A DNA stretch of 64,000 nucleotides from Anarhynchus alexandrinus (taxonomy: Eukaryota; Chordata; Aves; Charadriiformes; Charadriidae): positions 1,610,786-1,674,785 of the forward strand of contig VUYV01000101.1 in assembly GCA_008711295.1 (NCBI GenBank), read 5' to 3'. The stretch's first letter is position 1. Every line of letters begins with the position of its first letter. The notes under the pieces were generated by a model. The model had not been told where the DNA came from and made no database searches. It saw only the letters and a list, made by a program, of their open reading frames with translations. Made by a program: the position numbers and the translations under genes. Shown here in pieces: positions 35,341-49,749 of this stretch.

Positions 35341-38300
35341 GGCAGCATCTCAGTTAGTGGGTCCATCCCCCTTCCCACAGTCTCAGGAAACCCTGCCATG
35401 GATATTTAAGCCAGAAGATAACACCCCACAACTCCAGTTCTACCTGCCCTTGCTTATCACAAGTCTGAAGATACCTTTTAGTACTTATGATAAACCTAAG
35501 GTTGATGCTACAAGAAGCCAAAGCTGCAAACTATGATGAACCACAGGAAGAGGTCAGAGATACTAATTCTCATTGTTCAAATCTGGACAGTTAGATAATA
35601 TCCCGAATCAATATGCTGTCATGAACTACAGCTATTCTGCAAAAAGAATAGATACTGTTGGTACTGTCCAGTTAAAACACCATGATGAACTATTAATTTC
35701 AGACAGCTATGCCCAGCTACTGTAACGTGATGTGTTGGGCTCACATACTAAAAATGTCCAGCCTCCTGCACACAACCTTATCTTTATCAACACATTTGCA
35801 GGCAAAGAATGTATGTATTGGCTGTGGTTTAAACCCACAGTCACGTAAATCTTCATGCTATTCTCTGCCACAATCAGAAGCAGAACTCGCCAGTGCTTTC
35901 ACTTTTCTGAGCATGTCTTTACAGGTAGACATTGACTGAAATCTAAAGATGGATGGCTAAAAAGTCAGCTGGTGCAGCTGCATTGACATCAACACTGTTA
36001 GCCAACAGCAAGCGTGGCCCCAGCAGCAAACTCCTCTAGAGGTTGATGTTCTTTTGCAACAATGAAGTGTGATTATCCCAGCATATCTGCTTTTGAACAC
36101 ACAAGGGAAAGTCTGCAACATCCTTTCAAGTGTATGAACATAGAGAAAATTACTTGAATTGCTATTAAAAATTTGTGTTCACCTACTGCATATGTTGGGC
36201 CTATACTCTGTTTTGAAGCAGGACAGCCTGCAGGTTTGTGCCAAATATGAGATTGGCTTTGGTTAACAGCAAAAACTAAACAAAACAAAAATTATAAATT
36301 TTTTTTTTGTAAATTTCAATTTTAAATTGAAACTCAGAAATCACATTTTCTTTTCACCATGCTTTTCCCTCTTCTGGTCTTTGCAGCATGAGCTGATAAA
36401 GATCATGCCCATAATTGTGCTTTTCTGGCCATGTAGGCATCAGGTTTTATCTACAAAAGCTGAAGATTTCAAACTGTCTCTATTCAAGCATTACAAAAAT
36501 AATTGTTTCCTTCTTGTGAATAGCTTTTAAATGTTTTGGTATAGTAAGGAATTATACAAAATGACCATAATTAAAGGGAGATAACAAAAATACACATACA
36601 TGAAATTTAAGAAGAATCTTCCCTCTTCTATTTTGTTTTTTTAAGTCTGGGGAAAATATCACAAGCAGTGCTTGGTAGGAAACGTGAAGGCCATGAAGCT
36701 GTAATCTGTTCCACTTGTGCAAGGCCTGCATACTAGAAATTTTAGATGTTTAATTGAGAAGATAGGACTACTAATCAATCATTTCTTGCTTTCTGTATTT
36801 CTCCACTGACAAAAATTACAGTTCATGAGTGGGAATGGCTGACGCAGATTTGTTCCACCAATTCCAGTGGGTGGTTGGGGCACCTGTGCTTCTGCGTAAC
36901 ACTGCCCTAGCTTAGTCCCAACATAGGCTCCTATAGTCATCTCAGCAGGGCTTGTAAAAGACATTTAGGAAAAGATAAATGATGTTCTCTTGTACCTTTT
37001 GGGGTGCTCAGTCTGGTTTACACAGCATACCCTACGCAGGTCGCGGCTGCAACGCAGAGGTTTTTAAGCCTCTCAAAACATCCAAATGAAGTGTTGTTTC
37101 CCAGTCCAAGCCCATCCGCTGACCTGCTTTTGAAGTAACAATCGTCTGCACTTCAAAAGAAATCAGGCTCCTTTGCCTTCCCTGCCAGCTGAGGTTGGTC
37201 ATTGAACCAGTAGGCTTTACAAGAAACACAGCAAGAAATTAAGTTTGTGGAAGAGGAAAAGCCCTCCACAAAAGACAGGTCAGAGTTGTTGTGCATGTAC
37301 AAGGCATACTTTAGAGCTGTTCTTGATGTCAGCCAGGTCCTTCCTTTCCATCTCAGGAGGCAGAAATAGAGTGGGGTAGCACAAAAGAATGTATCAGGTA
37401 CATCTCTGCTCCTAGTGACTTAAAACACGTTCAAATCAGTTGGCTACAAGTGCCATGACAAGTCTCCTGGTTAGGACCAAGCTAACTAAAAAAACTTGAG
37501 GCTAATTGGCAGGGTCCAAGCAAAGCAGCAACCCCTGATGGAGAACCTCAAACTGTAACTCAAACATATAAGTCCCACATCAGCCCAAACTATCTTTAGG
37601 GAGGCTACAGCATGTAGATGTTTCTCAACAGGTCCTTCATGTTCATACAGTTTTCCCAAATTGTCTGTTCTTTCCCTAGCCTGGGCTGGAGCCCTCCCCT
37701 TCAAATCTCCACCTCTCCTCCCGACACTCCTGCAGATGTGGAGAGGGTCCACACTAACTGAGCCCATAGCGCTTTGTTAACGCTTTGGTGGCAAGCAGAT
37801 ATTTTGTATAACTCATCACAGGCTACAAAAGCAGAGCTGGTGAACAGCACTGAAATATGTGCACAAAACTGCTGCGTTACAACCAGTACCAGTTATGATT
37901 TGAAAACTACAGGTGTAGCAGATCTCAAGAGTTTAAAAACAAGAGCTATCTACGAGACCAAAGCATATATTACAAAAAAGTCTGAACATGCTAAGTATCT
38001 ATGGAAACAAGTTGAGAACCATTTGGGTACAATTACAACGTTGTGGCAGAATGAAGGAAAAACATGTAGCATAAGTTAATGCCAAAGCAGGTTACATAAT
38101 GCCCAGAATATGTCTCCATTCCACCACAAACGATAACATCTGTTTCTATGAACATAAATAATTAAGAGGCTCTAAATCTGATATTAATCAGACAAAACAG
38201 ATTAACAGAGTGTGTTCTTGAGAAATGTTGAGAACAAAGTCTCTCCATGACCAAAGTTTCTAAATAGACCCCTTCATCTTCACATTATTTTAAGGGCACT

Positions 38301-39864
38301 TGAAAATTTTCTTGTTTTCATGGACTTCAAATTCTTTTTTTTTTGGATAAGCAAGTGCAAATTTATGTTACAGTTGCTAGAAGCAAATGTGTGTGCAATG
38401 ACAAGGCATAAAAGTGCCTTTTATTAAATTCACACTTTCTGAAAACTGCTAATTTTTCTGTTACAAGTCAAACTTGCTATGAAAAAAAAACTGTACCCAG
38501 GAAACCTCAGTGATTCAGATTTATAATGTGGAAGTAATAATTTAACTTCTCTTGGCAGTGTTATCTCCATTATACCCCATGTTGAAAGAAAACTCACTAT
38601 TGTTCACTATAATGAAACATTTACTACCCGGAATAAATTCTTTTTCAGCCAAGAAACTTGTTGCTGCGATAACAACAGGAAACATAAAAGCAGAACATGT
38701 AATGAAACTTTACACAAACTGAAGAAAGAAAAAACTGTCTTGCACAACTTGATTTTAAAACTCTAAGACTGTTTCAGAGAGACATCTAGTATTAATTTTA
38801 AGCAGTATGATTCTTGACATTCCTATGTTTACAGCCAAAAATGCTAATAAACTCCTACCACTCTTCCAGACCATACAGAGATACACCGAGAGAGACGACT
38901 ATCAATTGCTTACACTTAGCAGGATGGATAGGTAATGGTTAGTATTGAGGCTTCCTAAGTGGATGTCACACAAAGGGTGGAAGAAGTGGAAGAATGACCT
39001 GGATGTAACTTGCATCCAGTCCTATAGACATTAAAACCCATGTAAGGCACCTCCATAGTAGCGCCACAAAGCTTTTGATAGTTTGATATATGAGAACTTC
39101 TCTTCTGAACAAAGTAATGCAAAAGGCGCTTGTCTTCAGATGTTTTCTTTCTGAGCATCACTAAACACAACCCTCATACTTGACAAAATTGCTTGCTGGT
39201 ACCCAGAGGAAAAAGCCAAAGATGCAAAGGAGACAGCTACCTCAGCAGTGGGCCCACAGCCAGGTAAGGTTTTCATCCTGAATTTCAGGGCCATAACAGA
39301 TATTAAGATTGAACATTACAGTGGTGTCCCAAGCCACTGCAAAAAGATTCAGCTGAGCTTGGTGCTGTGCAAATATGGAAGGAGAAACAATCCCCTGCCT
39401 GAGGGGAACCCACTCAAATTACAGATACCTAATGACACAAATCTCCTGTATCTGTGCCTGCTTCCTAAACAATAAAAGAAAAAGAGGGAACTCTTCCAGG
39501 GGAGATGTTGGGTGCCAAAGTTTGGTAAGACATAAGCTCTGTGTAGAAGCCTTCTAGGGTCCTTGTCCTCCAAACCAATAATTAATGACATGAGGACACT
39601 TAGGAAAACAGAGTGCCTAAAGCTGAGGTGCATAAATCCAGTGGACTAAATCCCCCATTCGGTGCTCTCCCATTGCATTTGAGCCAGTGCAATCAGGTGA
39701 CCATTCCAAGGTTGCTCTTCATATCTTAACAGTACATCTTAAAAGGTAAACTTAGCATGGCTCTGCAGAGTTAATGAGGGAAATCCCATTCTTTAACAGA
39801 TTCAGACATTTTAATGGAATTTTTTTTCCTCTCATTCCTCCGGTTCTACACACCTGCCTGATTA

Positions 39865-39889
39865 CATCTCAGGTCTAGGACCTGAGATG
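39865..39889. repeat. Perfect 11-bp inverted repeat with 3-nt loop
   Basis: CATCTCAGGTC, TAG, GACCTGAGATG. Immediately after it, GGTCTAGGACCT (39872-39883) recurs exactly at 39889-39900. Confidence 0.85.
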
Positions 39890-40868
39890 GTCTAGGACCT
39901 CAGGACCTAGCCCATAAAAATGCATTAATGTATTCACTAAGTATACACAAAAAGACACTTGTAAAGAACTACTAAAGAAAGGTGCTTCCTAAATGCAACA
40001 TTTGGAAAATCATTCCAGTTCTTTGAGCTAAACATGTAACAGTTGAAAGAACTTTTATCACGAAAAGTATTTCCTGCTAATTATGTGCACAGCCCTGATG
40101 GAGGTGTTCACTGATACTGAGTTTGGGAGACTATTTTTCTGCACATAACTGTGCCACACAAACACATGTCCTTTAAAGGTCTAAAGCTCACAAGTTATCT
40201 AATCTCTGCACAAAAGCACTCTAGAAGTTAACATAGTTCAGTTACTTTATGTTAACAAGACAATTAGTAAAAAGAACGTTAATAATTCATCACTTTCACA
40301 TTTAACAGGCAAAATCAACATCTCAGACTGAAGTGTAAGTGTTTGACCTTCTCCAGTTCCTCCTGAAAATTATGAAGTTTTACATTTTCCTTCCATTTCT
40401 GTTCTTGTCTGGGTAACATCGATCCATGATACCCATCTCATCTGGATGTTCTCATCTGTTCTCATCTGGACAATCTAAAGTTCAGATTGAGGATAGGAAA
40501 AACATTTACCTATCTGAATACCAGCTGAAATCTCAGCGGGTCCCAAGGTGCAATGCTCGCATTTTGAACAACCGAGATGATGCTTTGCATGTTTTTGCCT
40601 CTAAATTTCTTCTGGCTAAAATTTCAGAAATTAGCTTTAGCCCATACACCAGACTGTGCTACTTCCAGTGCCACACAAAACTAAACTGCTTAAAGAACTG
40701 GTAATGATGAAAAAAGAAGTAGAAAAAAGACTTTTGGCTGTAATATTATTGCAAGAATCTTGCAGAAGAAAACAAAGTTGGATGCTACTATACATTTGCA
40801 GAGCATGTTAACAGTTCTTTCTACTCTGAAACTGAGGTGCAAAACGGTGTAATATGCGGGTTTGCAAG

Positions 40869-41190
40869 GATCATGGAATTTTTAGAGTTGGAAGGGACCT
40901 CTAGAGATCATCTAGTCCAACTCCCCTGCCAAAGCAGGATTGCCTAGAGCACATTACTCAGGACTGCATCCAGGCGGGTCTTGAAATCTCCAGAGAAGGG
41001 GACTCCACAACCTCCCTGGGCAGCCTGTGCCAGTGCTCTGTCACCCTAACCGTAAAGAAATTTTTTCTTTTATTTGAATGGAACTTTCTATGTTCCAACT
41101 TGTGCCCATTTCCCCTCGTCCTGTCACTGGGAACCACTGAAAAGAGTCTGGCTCCAACCTCCTTCAACCCACCCTTTAGATACTTATAAG
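40869..41190 (-). mobile_element. CR1 LINE, 3' fragment (minus), second subfamily
   Basis: Complement of a CR1 3' end: ATGGAATTTTTAGAGTTGGA, CTCTAGAGATCATCTAGTCC and so on. On the minus strand the frame reads [54 protein letters not shown]. It ends against an AAT repeat. Its 3' tail differs from the 18757, 23874 and 25285 copies and matches the 59485 copy. Confidence 0.92.
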
Positions 41191-41202
41191 CAAAAATAAG
41201 AT

Positions 41203-41234
41203 ATAATAATAATAATAAGGATAATAATAAGGAT
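41203..41234. repeat. (AAT)n microsatellite
   Basis: Seven or more AAT/ATA units interrupted by AGG, directly at the truncated 5' edge of the neighbouring CR1. Confidence 0.85.
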
Positions 41235-41740
41235 ATTGGAAGCATGTTTCATTGTACTAATTTGTCAATCCTCATGAACTTTATGTAACTCTAGAGTTAC
41301 TAAAGAATTACTTTCCTCTCTCTGTCAGAGAAGATGCATTCAATGGAGGCTGCATCAACAGGGAAACCTCAAACTCGCGCCCACCTCTGTTGACACTGAG
41401 AGGTACAAAGGGAGGTTTAAGGTGCTGTCCTGGATAAAACTGTGGTCTGTTGCCACGTCTATTCAGTTAGGTGCCTGCACCAAACATCTCCAGGTAGGTA
41501 CAGCAAAGTGGGCAGTTTTACATGGCAGTCGTGGATGCCTACTGGCTAGCAGGCAAAGCAAACTGGACACATCTGTGTGCTTTTTTGATGGTGATGGAAG
41601 AAAGGTTTGGCAGGATTTGTACGCAAACATTGACCTTACCCTGAATGCCAGCTTGTGAATAAAAGAGGCCACAGAATATTCAAAAGTCAGCCAAAGTGTG
41701 TATCACAGTAGCATCTGGCAAACTTTTGTTGATCAGATGC

Positions 41741-41760
41741 TGTACGCTGCTGTACGCTGC
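41741..41760. repeat. Exact 10-bp tandem duplication
   Basis: TGTACGCTGC twice in direct succession. Confidence 0.9.
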
Positions 41761-44700
41761 TTTTAGAGCCCTGTCACCGGTATGACTGGCTGCCCTACGC
41801 CTAGATACAAATTCCCAGTGGGGTGAGATAACACTTCACTTGGGAGCCACTGCTCATGCCCCATCACACTTATGTCTTCCTAACTGGCTACGGCTCAGCA
41901 GAAAGGAGGTCAGCAATTTTGAGATAACTGGGTTCTCAGAAATTTCTTCCTAATCATGAAGAACAGAAGGGTCAACTAAGGACCTGAAATATGAATACAA
42001 AGATCTTTTTATTTAAAGTCTTTTTTTATTGTTTACTATTACTATCTCTTCTTTGTTGCTATTTCTCCATGCAGTTTCTTAAACACAAGAGCTACGCTCA
42101 GAAGAGACATCTTTTTCACAGTAACTGAACCAAACGCAGAAGCGCTGGAGGTTGCTGCAGTGCTCTCACCAGTGCTTGTACTGGTAGCCAGAGTGGAAGA
42201 ACAGCCTGACATTTTTAATTTAGATCTACAAAGTCACTTTGTGAGAAGCAATATCAGTATAAATCCCTGGGGAGCCCCTGATCTGAAGCATAAACATCTA
42301 TCTCCAGCATCAGTGCATGCCCAAGAGTGAAGGAGCAGTAAAAGGCATTACAACTCAGAAGAATCCTAATTCTTCCACACAGTTGGCAAGAGAATAGGCC
42401 TTAACTCATACTTTGGGCTGATCTGAAAAGCACAGCTGAAGTTTTAAACATAGTGACTTATCTTAGGCTATATGTAGCCAATTTCTCTCTATTTAGCTGC
42501 TCTCAGGTTATGTAGCCTGTCTTTACATTTCTGGATCGCTGCTTGCCCCAACAAGACAAGAATACTAATGCGAGGAAAAGCAAACAGCCTTATCTTATAA
42601 ACAGGCTACATCTTAGTTCTAAGACATGTTTAAATTACCATATTGTTCTCAAAACTAAATTAAAATCTGAAAATCTCTAAAATTCTGGTATAAAATAATA
42701 ACAAGGTGTTTCCCAAGAATGCTTTCTTAATGAAGATTGATAAGACCACATCTAAACTGGGACCTGGGAGCACTCGCCAATATTCATGACTGAGTACACA
42801 CACTGGGTTGGATCCCGCATTAGATTGAAACCAGGGTATGCGTAAGCCTCAATTTCCTATGCTCTAGGTTCTGATGCAGTTTGAATTCAGCCTTATATAA
42901 GGCTGCTTTACAGAAATTCACAGAATATAAAAATGTTCCTCACTTCCATCAGAGAAGAATTAGAAGACCAAACTCCATGCAAATCATATGCAGTGATATG
43001 AATCTTTGAAGGTTTGAGTCAAAACAAGTATGTCTACAGATGCAAATTTTATATTCAAAATTCTTGGTGAAAGTAAATAACAGAGATCCATATTGGAGAA
43101 GTGAGAACCACAAAATGCAAAATTCTACTATTTAAAGGAAATGTAGAATGCCTTTAGTAACATTTGAGTAGTTCAGATTCAACAATTTGACTACTGTCAG
43201 TACCTACATATAAAAAATTCAGGATAAGAATTCATTTAATATTTTCAATGTCAATTTGACTATACTGAGAGCCCCTGTTTTCACACTGTTGCTTCCCCTG
43301 AGTTAAAGATGTTGGTCTTCATCTCATTAATATTCCAAACTTACTGGAGCCACTTGATGAGTGTAGTTGAATATGAAATACCAAGCTAGAATAATACTTT
43401 TGCTTTCAGAGGTAAATGCATTTCTTTTCCTGTCCCACTGATTTCTGATCAAAATTACTACGAATTATAGTCAGCCCAATGGAATTATGAGATACAGTCA
43501 GCTAATGCAGACAGTACATCTCAAGCTGTTAACATAGTCATTCAAAGATCTTGTAAGTAAAGAGCTCTGCAGGGAAGAAAGTCATCTTTGATACTTGTCC
43601 ACAACTACTGAACTATCATCAATAAAAAGGGCAATTTATAAAGAACGACACACCATCAATATAAATTTTGATAGCCTGTTTCCATCAGTTCACTAGACAA
43701 TACATTTTCAAAACAAAGTATATCTTTCCATAATAATTTCTATAATTATTATCTTTTAAAAAATCATTGAAGCCTGAATATTTTCAAGAGCTTGTTGGTT
43801 GTCAGCTGCGTAGATATTTGTACATATTTAAACAAAACCATGCACACTTACAAAGATATACGCTTCTTCACTGTTGCCCTGTTATAAAGAAATAGTGTCA
43901 TTCGTTTTATGGAAACTCTTTTTTAATTCATTTTGAAGAGTTTAAAATCTAAGTGAGCCAACTAATGGGAAAGGATATTGTGCTTTGATTGTTTTTACAT
44001 GAAAGGGTTACCTCATCAATCTCAATCTTTCTTGGTAACTACTAAATAAATAATTTGCAAATATTATTCTCACAAATAGAAAAAAATGTTCATGCATTAT
44101 TTTCACTTATTGTTCACTGAACTCTAAAACTAGGCTACAAATCTTGGCCCAAATTCAGCAAGGCACCTAAATATATTTCTAAAGTCAGGCGGAAAAGCAC
44201 TCTTTCTGGCCGAACTCCAGAAAGAAAACTTCTCTGTAGTTCGCAATCATACCTTCCTTGAGGGAAAAATGATAAAACATTGAAATTCAACACCCTAGGA
44301 AAAAAAAAATCAAGGTCTTTACTGCAGCCTAAAGAAGAAAGTGACTGGCTGCAAACAACTCTGCTTTTGAAACACCCAGAAACTGAGCTTAGAGCAAGTA
44401 ATTACAAAGAGACTATTTATTGAAAGGGTTTGAATTATGGAGGGGGAACAAACAGCCTAAAAGAGCCTGTGAGATCTGAAACACTTCAGCAGGTGACAGG
44501 CCACCCTGGTCACGTGCAGAAAAAGCAGCACTCGGCAGCCTGGCATATACTGAGACCGAAACGTTTGTGTCACAACCTCTAGGCAGAAGCTAGCTTAGAG
44601 GGGCAGGAACATCAGTTTTAAAACTGAACTTCAATCTGATCTCTCAATGTGCTATTCCAAATTAAACCAATCTAGTCCTGCAGATAAAAGTTGCAGACCT

Positions 44701-47700
44701 AACAAAAGAATTTTTTACCCTCAACTCAAGTCTGTAAGAAATTCAAAAAGAAATTGAAAATTTGAATTGCAGCTTTTTACAGAGCACACAGGTCTTCAAA
44801 TTAGCTGAATTGTAACACATTCAAAGTCTGAGTCTTAGATTTCCTTTGCAGACTTTTCTCTCTCCCTTGTTCATCACCGTTTTAATGTCTATTACTCAAA
44901 CCCATAACTGAGGATTATTTTTCACTCCTTCTCTCCCCATCATAAAAAAACCACCACACCATAAATGCGTGCCTTTCTTTCTCTCCCTAGTGCCAAACTC
45001 TTACAAGACCCTCACTGCCAGTCTTGCCTCCATCCTGTTTCCACATTGGTTTTGCTACAATTGCTTTCCTTGTCTGTCCTCAGTAATTAATGACTTTGAA
45101 TTCAATGGCTCCTCTTTGCTACATCCAGTTGAAAACTAAATCCTCTCCAAAGCACCTTCCTCCTCCTTATCTAGCTTTTGCTACACCTCTGTAAATGGTG
45201 ATCTTCTTTGTTGGCACCTCATGATTGATATCTTTTTTTATGACTCCTCTGATGGATAAAACGCTTTTCCAGACATTAAATGGATTGCATTTAGTTCCAT
45301 AACTGTGAGGTTAACTGAGGAGAATTCTTTGTAAGGAAGACACTCCAGCTTGTAAAACTCCTAAAACTGAAAGTCATAACTGCAGTCCCCCTGTGATGTG
45401 GGTCTTAGTCATCAAAGGAAAATAATCTTTTATCTGCAGGCACCAATTTAGACCAAGCTGCTTTGTAAACGCATAGTACAAATTCTGAAAATGCTTTCCT
45501 GACTATCCTCAAAACAATACATTTCTTCTGTAAACATGTCAAGAGTTACTTGTGTCACCACAACAGAAATTCAGTCTAGACGCCTTCCAACATACATCAG
45601 GTCGCCCCACCAGCATGCTGGTGGCTTGTGTGCTGCCTATAGCTTGGTCCATCTATGGAGACAAAAGCCATACACCACTGGCACCTTCAGAAACCCCTGA
45701 TTTACTCTGCTAATTGAACTGTGGTATTAGAGCAAGAGAGTGGTATGAGAAAGAAGTATAAATTTGTCAAGGTTAAACTAAATATTGTAAATTTTTTTTA
45801 GTCTAATCCAAGCAAATATGTTTCCTTGACATTTTTAGACTTATATTCATTTTTTTCTGCATAAAAATAAGCAGAATCCTTTATGGAGGACAGGAAGACA
45901 TCTTCAGTCATCTTTTGTTTAAGATGAGAAAAAAAATTGCTATTGGCCCAAAACCTTGTTTAAAAACTCTATGTACACAGCATCATTTTCCTTCATCTTT
46001 TCAAACAACAGGACAAAGCAGAAACAGTGACATGATCTTAATCTGAGAGGCAATGCTGTAGGCAGCCCCAAATTCTTTCTGTGACTAAAAAGCACGCCTT
46101 CAAAAAATCCCACCTGATAAATTCTAAAAATAAATGGAAACCACTGTGTTCTGCAAGGGTAAACTTGTCTGTCATACACATCATAATTTCTAACATACCC
46201 TTTACTATGACATATTAATGACATGAATATTTAGTCTCTGGAGACTGTCAAATGAACCATGAGGAAGGGTGGCATTCTCTAGCAAGCAGGTTTCCACAGC
46301 CTATGCTACTGCCCATATGCTACTCCATCGCAGCTGACAACGCACTGGAGAAGACCAGGTCACTGTTTGTAACACGTTGTTCATCTGCCTTAGTCTAAGG
46401 CAGCACCAAATGAGACTCCTGCAAGAAACTCCATTTGGCACTTCGTGCAATGGAGCTACATTTGGGAAAGGCACCTGTGGAATCAAACCAGCTTAGTTAC
46501 AATGCAACTAATTTTCAATTCAGGCTAAAAGAGAGCTTCTAACCCTAAGCATTTGCCAGTCTATAAATTCATTTTTGACAAGGAATACAAAAAATCTCTC
46601 TCCTTTCTTACCATCTTTATATCAGTAAGCAGATCCCTTCCAGGCTGGGTTTACATCTTTTTAGGAGAACCCTGATTTTACACGTATGTCTCAGACACTG
46701 ATGAAGAGACAGACAGGAGAAGAGTCTGCTGGACAGGGACAGAGAGATGAGAAGAGGTACATGAGATACATACATACAGAAGAGGAAAGTGTGAGGTATA
46801 CATGGAGGAAAGCCTGTAAAGAAGATTAAAAGCAGAGAAAGGAAACTAATGGCCATTTGAAGACATAGAGCAAGGGCTGTTAAGGAAAACCTCCTTTAAC
46901 TTAAGCAAGAGAGCAGAAGTTCTGTTTTTGGAAGAATTCAGTCAGCGATTTGAGAATGGGGAGAAACTAAGGCTGGCTGGTAATAGAAGGTTGTTACTTC
47001 TGTGACTCTATTTTTGCTGGGGACTCCTAAGCTTTATTGCTAAGACTGCAAAACAGTGCAGTACTCAGTTGTCTTCTGGTTCTGCCACATTAGTTTTGAC
47101 ATCCTACCAGTTTGTGGGCCACAACGGTCTTTGGAGATGTAGACTGTGAAATAAATTCATGTGCTGAATATATGTTGAGGGTTGCACTCTTGGAGTGACT
47201 TTTAGCAACACAGAAGACTTTAAAGAGAACGTCAATGGACCATTCACATTCAGTTTCATACACAGTGTCAGATCTCCCTATCTCAAAAAAGCTGGAACAT
47301 TTTGATGATGTTGCTGTTGTTTTGCTTTCAATGGAAACTTGTCCTCAGGCCTCAGGATAGACAGAATGTCCATATTTCAATAGAAGATGGAATACCATCT
47401 CTAAGTATCACTAAATCTATTATTGCTGGTCTAACATAACCTATTGCATATAGATCGGAAAATACAAAAAGGTGTTTCTCTAAGATTAATCAATTACTTT
47501 GAGCAAATCTAAGAAATTGGCCAAAGCTAAAATCCAATAATGTCTACAATAGATGGAGGTGAATTCTCCAATTCCTTTATGGTAAAAACCTATGGCTCCT
47601 TTCTATACGAAGACATGCACGCCTTTCTTCAAGCTGAATTATATGCTTTTATGTATTTCTAAAATAGCTTAATGGAAAAATGATAAAAGATGTAACTGTC

Positions 47701-49730
47701 TGGGGACTGTGACTATTTTAACTGCTAATGTGCCTCATTCAACTCTGTGCCTGAAGTAGATCACTTACCAAGGTCACCGTATATGTCTTATATGGAGAAG
47801 TAACTCTCTGTAAATAAAACTACTGATTGTATTGTACTAATTAGTATTTTATATTAAAAAGCCAATTTTTAACAAGAGTAAAATATTCTGTTGCAGTCTA
47901 TGAGAAACTGTGGAGTTTATGGAAAGATGTGGACTATTATGGTGGTTTCTTAATTGAAGTGACATGATGAGAGACATGAGTATGGATTTTGTCACCAGTA
48001 TACTCAAAATCCTCACTTTTTTTTTTTTAAACTTAAAAAAAGAATTGGGTACTGAGTTTCAAAACTTGTGAACATATTTTTAGGGTAATGGCATAATAAA
48101 TGAAGAAATACATTAAGCACCAGAATGAATAACAATGACAAAAGAACCACAGACCTCTCAAAGAGTTATGTGCCAAAATTCTCACTGATGACAATTGCAG
48201 ATTTTTGGCTGGCCTCTCTGGCAATAAACAGCTGCAGAAAAACACCTACAAGGACTTTTTTCAAAAGCTTAAAAGTACAAGAAGAAAAGACAGTACATTA
48301 AAGTCTGACTGTAAGTGCTGTCATCACTATAGTATTTCACGAAAGCTTTCTGGAAATGTTACTTTTAATAGTATCAGGTGTAAAGACCAGTGTAATATAG
48401 CTTATAAATTACTGGGAGGAGCTGTTGACACAGGTAAATAATAAACCACAGCATACGGAGTAGCAAGAGAGAGTCACAGAGGAGCGCTTGGTTAACTCCA
48501 GTTTTAGTCACTATCAAAGCTAATGATCTGTAGGCAGCAGTATGCAACCATGGTAAACTAGACACATAAAATACATAGAGAACAGGACCTACTGAGGTAA
48601 GTTATCTCCTATCTGCTTTATTACACAGGCATAGCCATTTTAAATTAAACTGATGGTTTTATTAGCTCTGGTCTGTACTCAGTCAGAGAGAAATTTCTAA
48701 TTCAGTGCTTGCAGAAAGACGCAAGATACTAAAGTTAAGTATAAGACTTTTTATCACTGTAAGCAGCACTGAAGAACCCCCCTCCTGAAAACCTTCTGGA
48801 AATTAAGCATATGAAGAAGAAACAAAGTGAGCTACTAAATACAACACAAGCGTGGGCTTGTAAACCAGGGGTGGAAGAGGGCTGTGACAGCCTCTGGTCA
48901 TGTCACAGGTCTAGATGACATAGAGATTAGAATGTGAGAACACACTAAAGCACGAGTCCTGCTCGCGCTAGATGAGGGTGTGGATGGCAATGCTATCTTG
49001 AAATACACCAGTTGAAGGTCAGCACAATTTGTAGCTAAACACAGAGATGATCCCATCATCTAGCAGGGATTTCTACTCCTCTTACCACTCCGCAATTTGA
49101 AATATTGCCAGGGACCTCAACAGTGGAATGAAAGGGATGAGAATCTGGGCAGAGTTCAGAGAACACAAACATGGAAAGGTCTTTATGAGGAAACATAAAA
49201 ATAACTAAGTATGCTGTACGGTGCATTGAAATCATCTGCAGAGATGTGATAACCTTACAAATACTGGGAACTCTTATGTGAAAGAGGGAAAGCATATTTA
49301 GTGCGGTACAAGTGGGCACAGACAGAGCAAATGAATGAAAAACCATCAGGTGTTTTACATCTGGGCAGCAAATACACTAACATAAGACTACTAGACTGGG
49401 ACTACTGTCATGCCCAAGCAGCAAACATCCACACACATTGATAGAAATTTGTATTTCATTCACACTTGAGGAAGGGAAAGGCTGGATAGCCCCGTGGCTC
49501 ATCCCGAGCACTAGCACAGCAGAGACACTGGTACTTCATGTTTTCCCTGCGCTGCTCTATGAAGACCCTGCAATGGCTTCACCTGTCCTGAGTACTGTTG
49601 AGACCAGTTGAGTGGTTACCCTCTGCAGCTTACCGCAGACCGCTCACCACTGCCTTCCTGTAATAGGTGACTGATCACTCCGATTACTGGCACAACTGCT
49701 GGTGTGGCTGCTTTTTAGGTCAGGTCAGTT

Positions 49731-49749
49731 AAAAAAAAAAAAAAAAAAA
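49731..49749. repeat. A19 homopolymer
   Basis: Nineteen consecutive A on the plus strand, with no recognisable retrocopy next to it. Confidence 0.9.
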
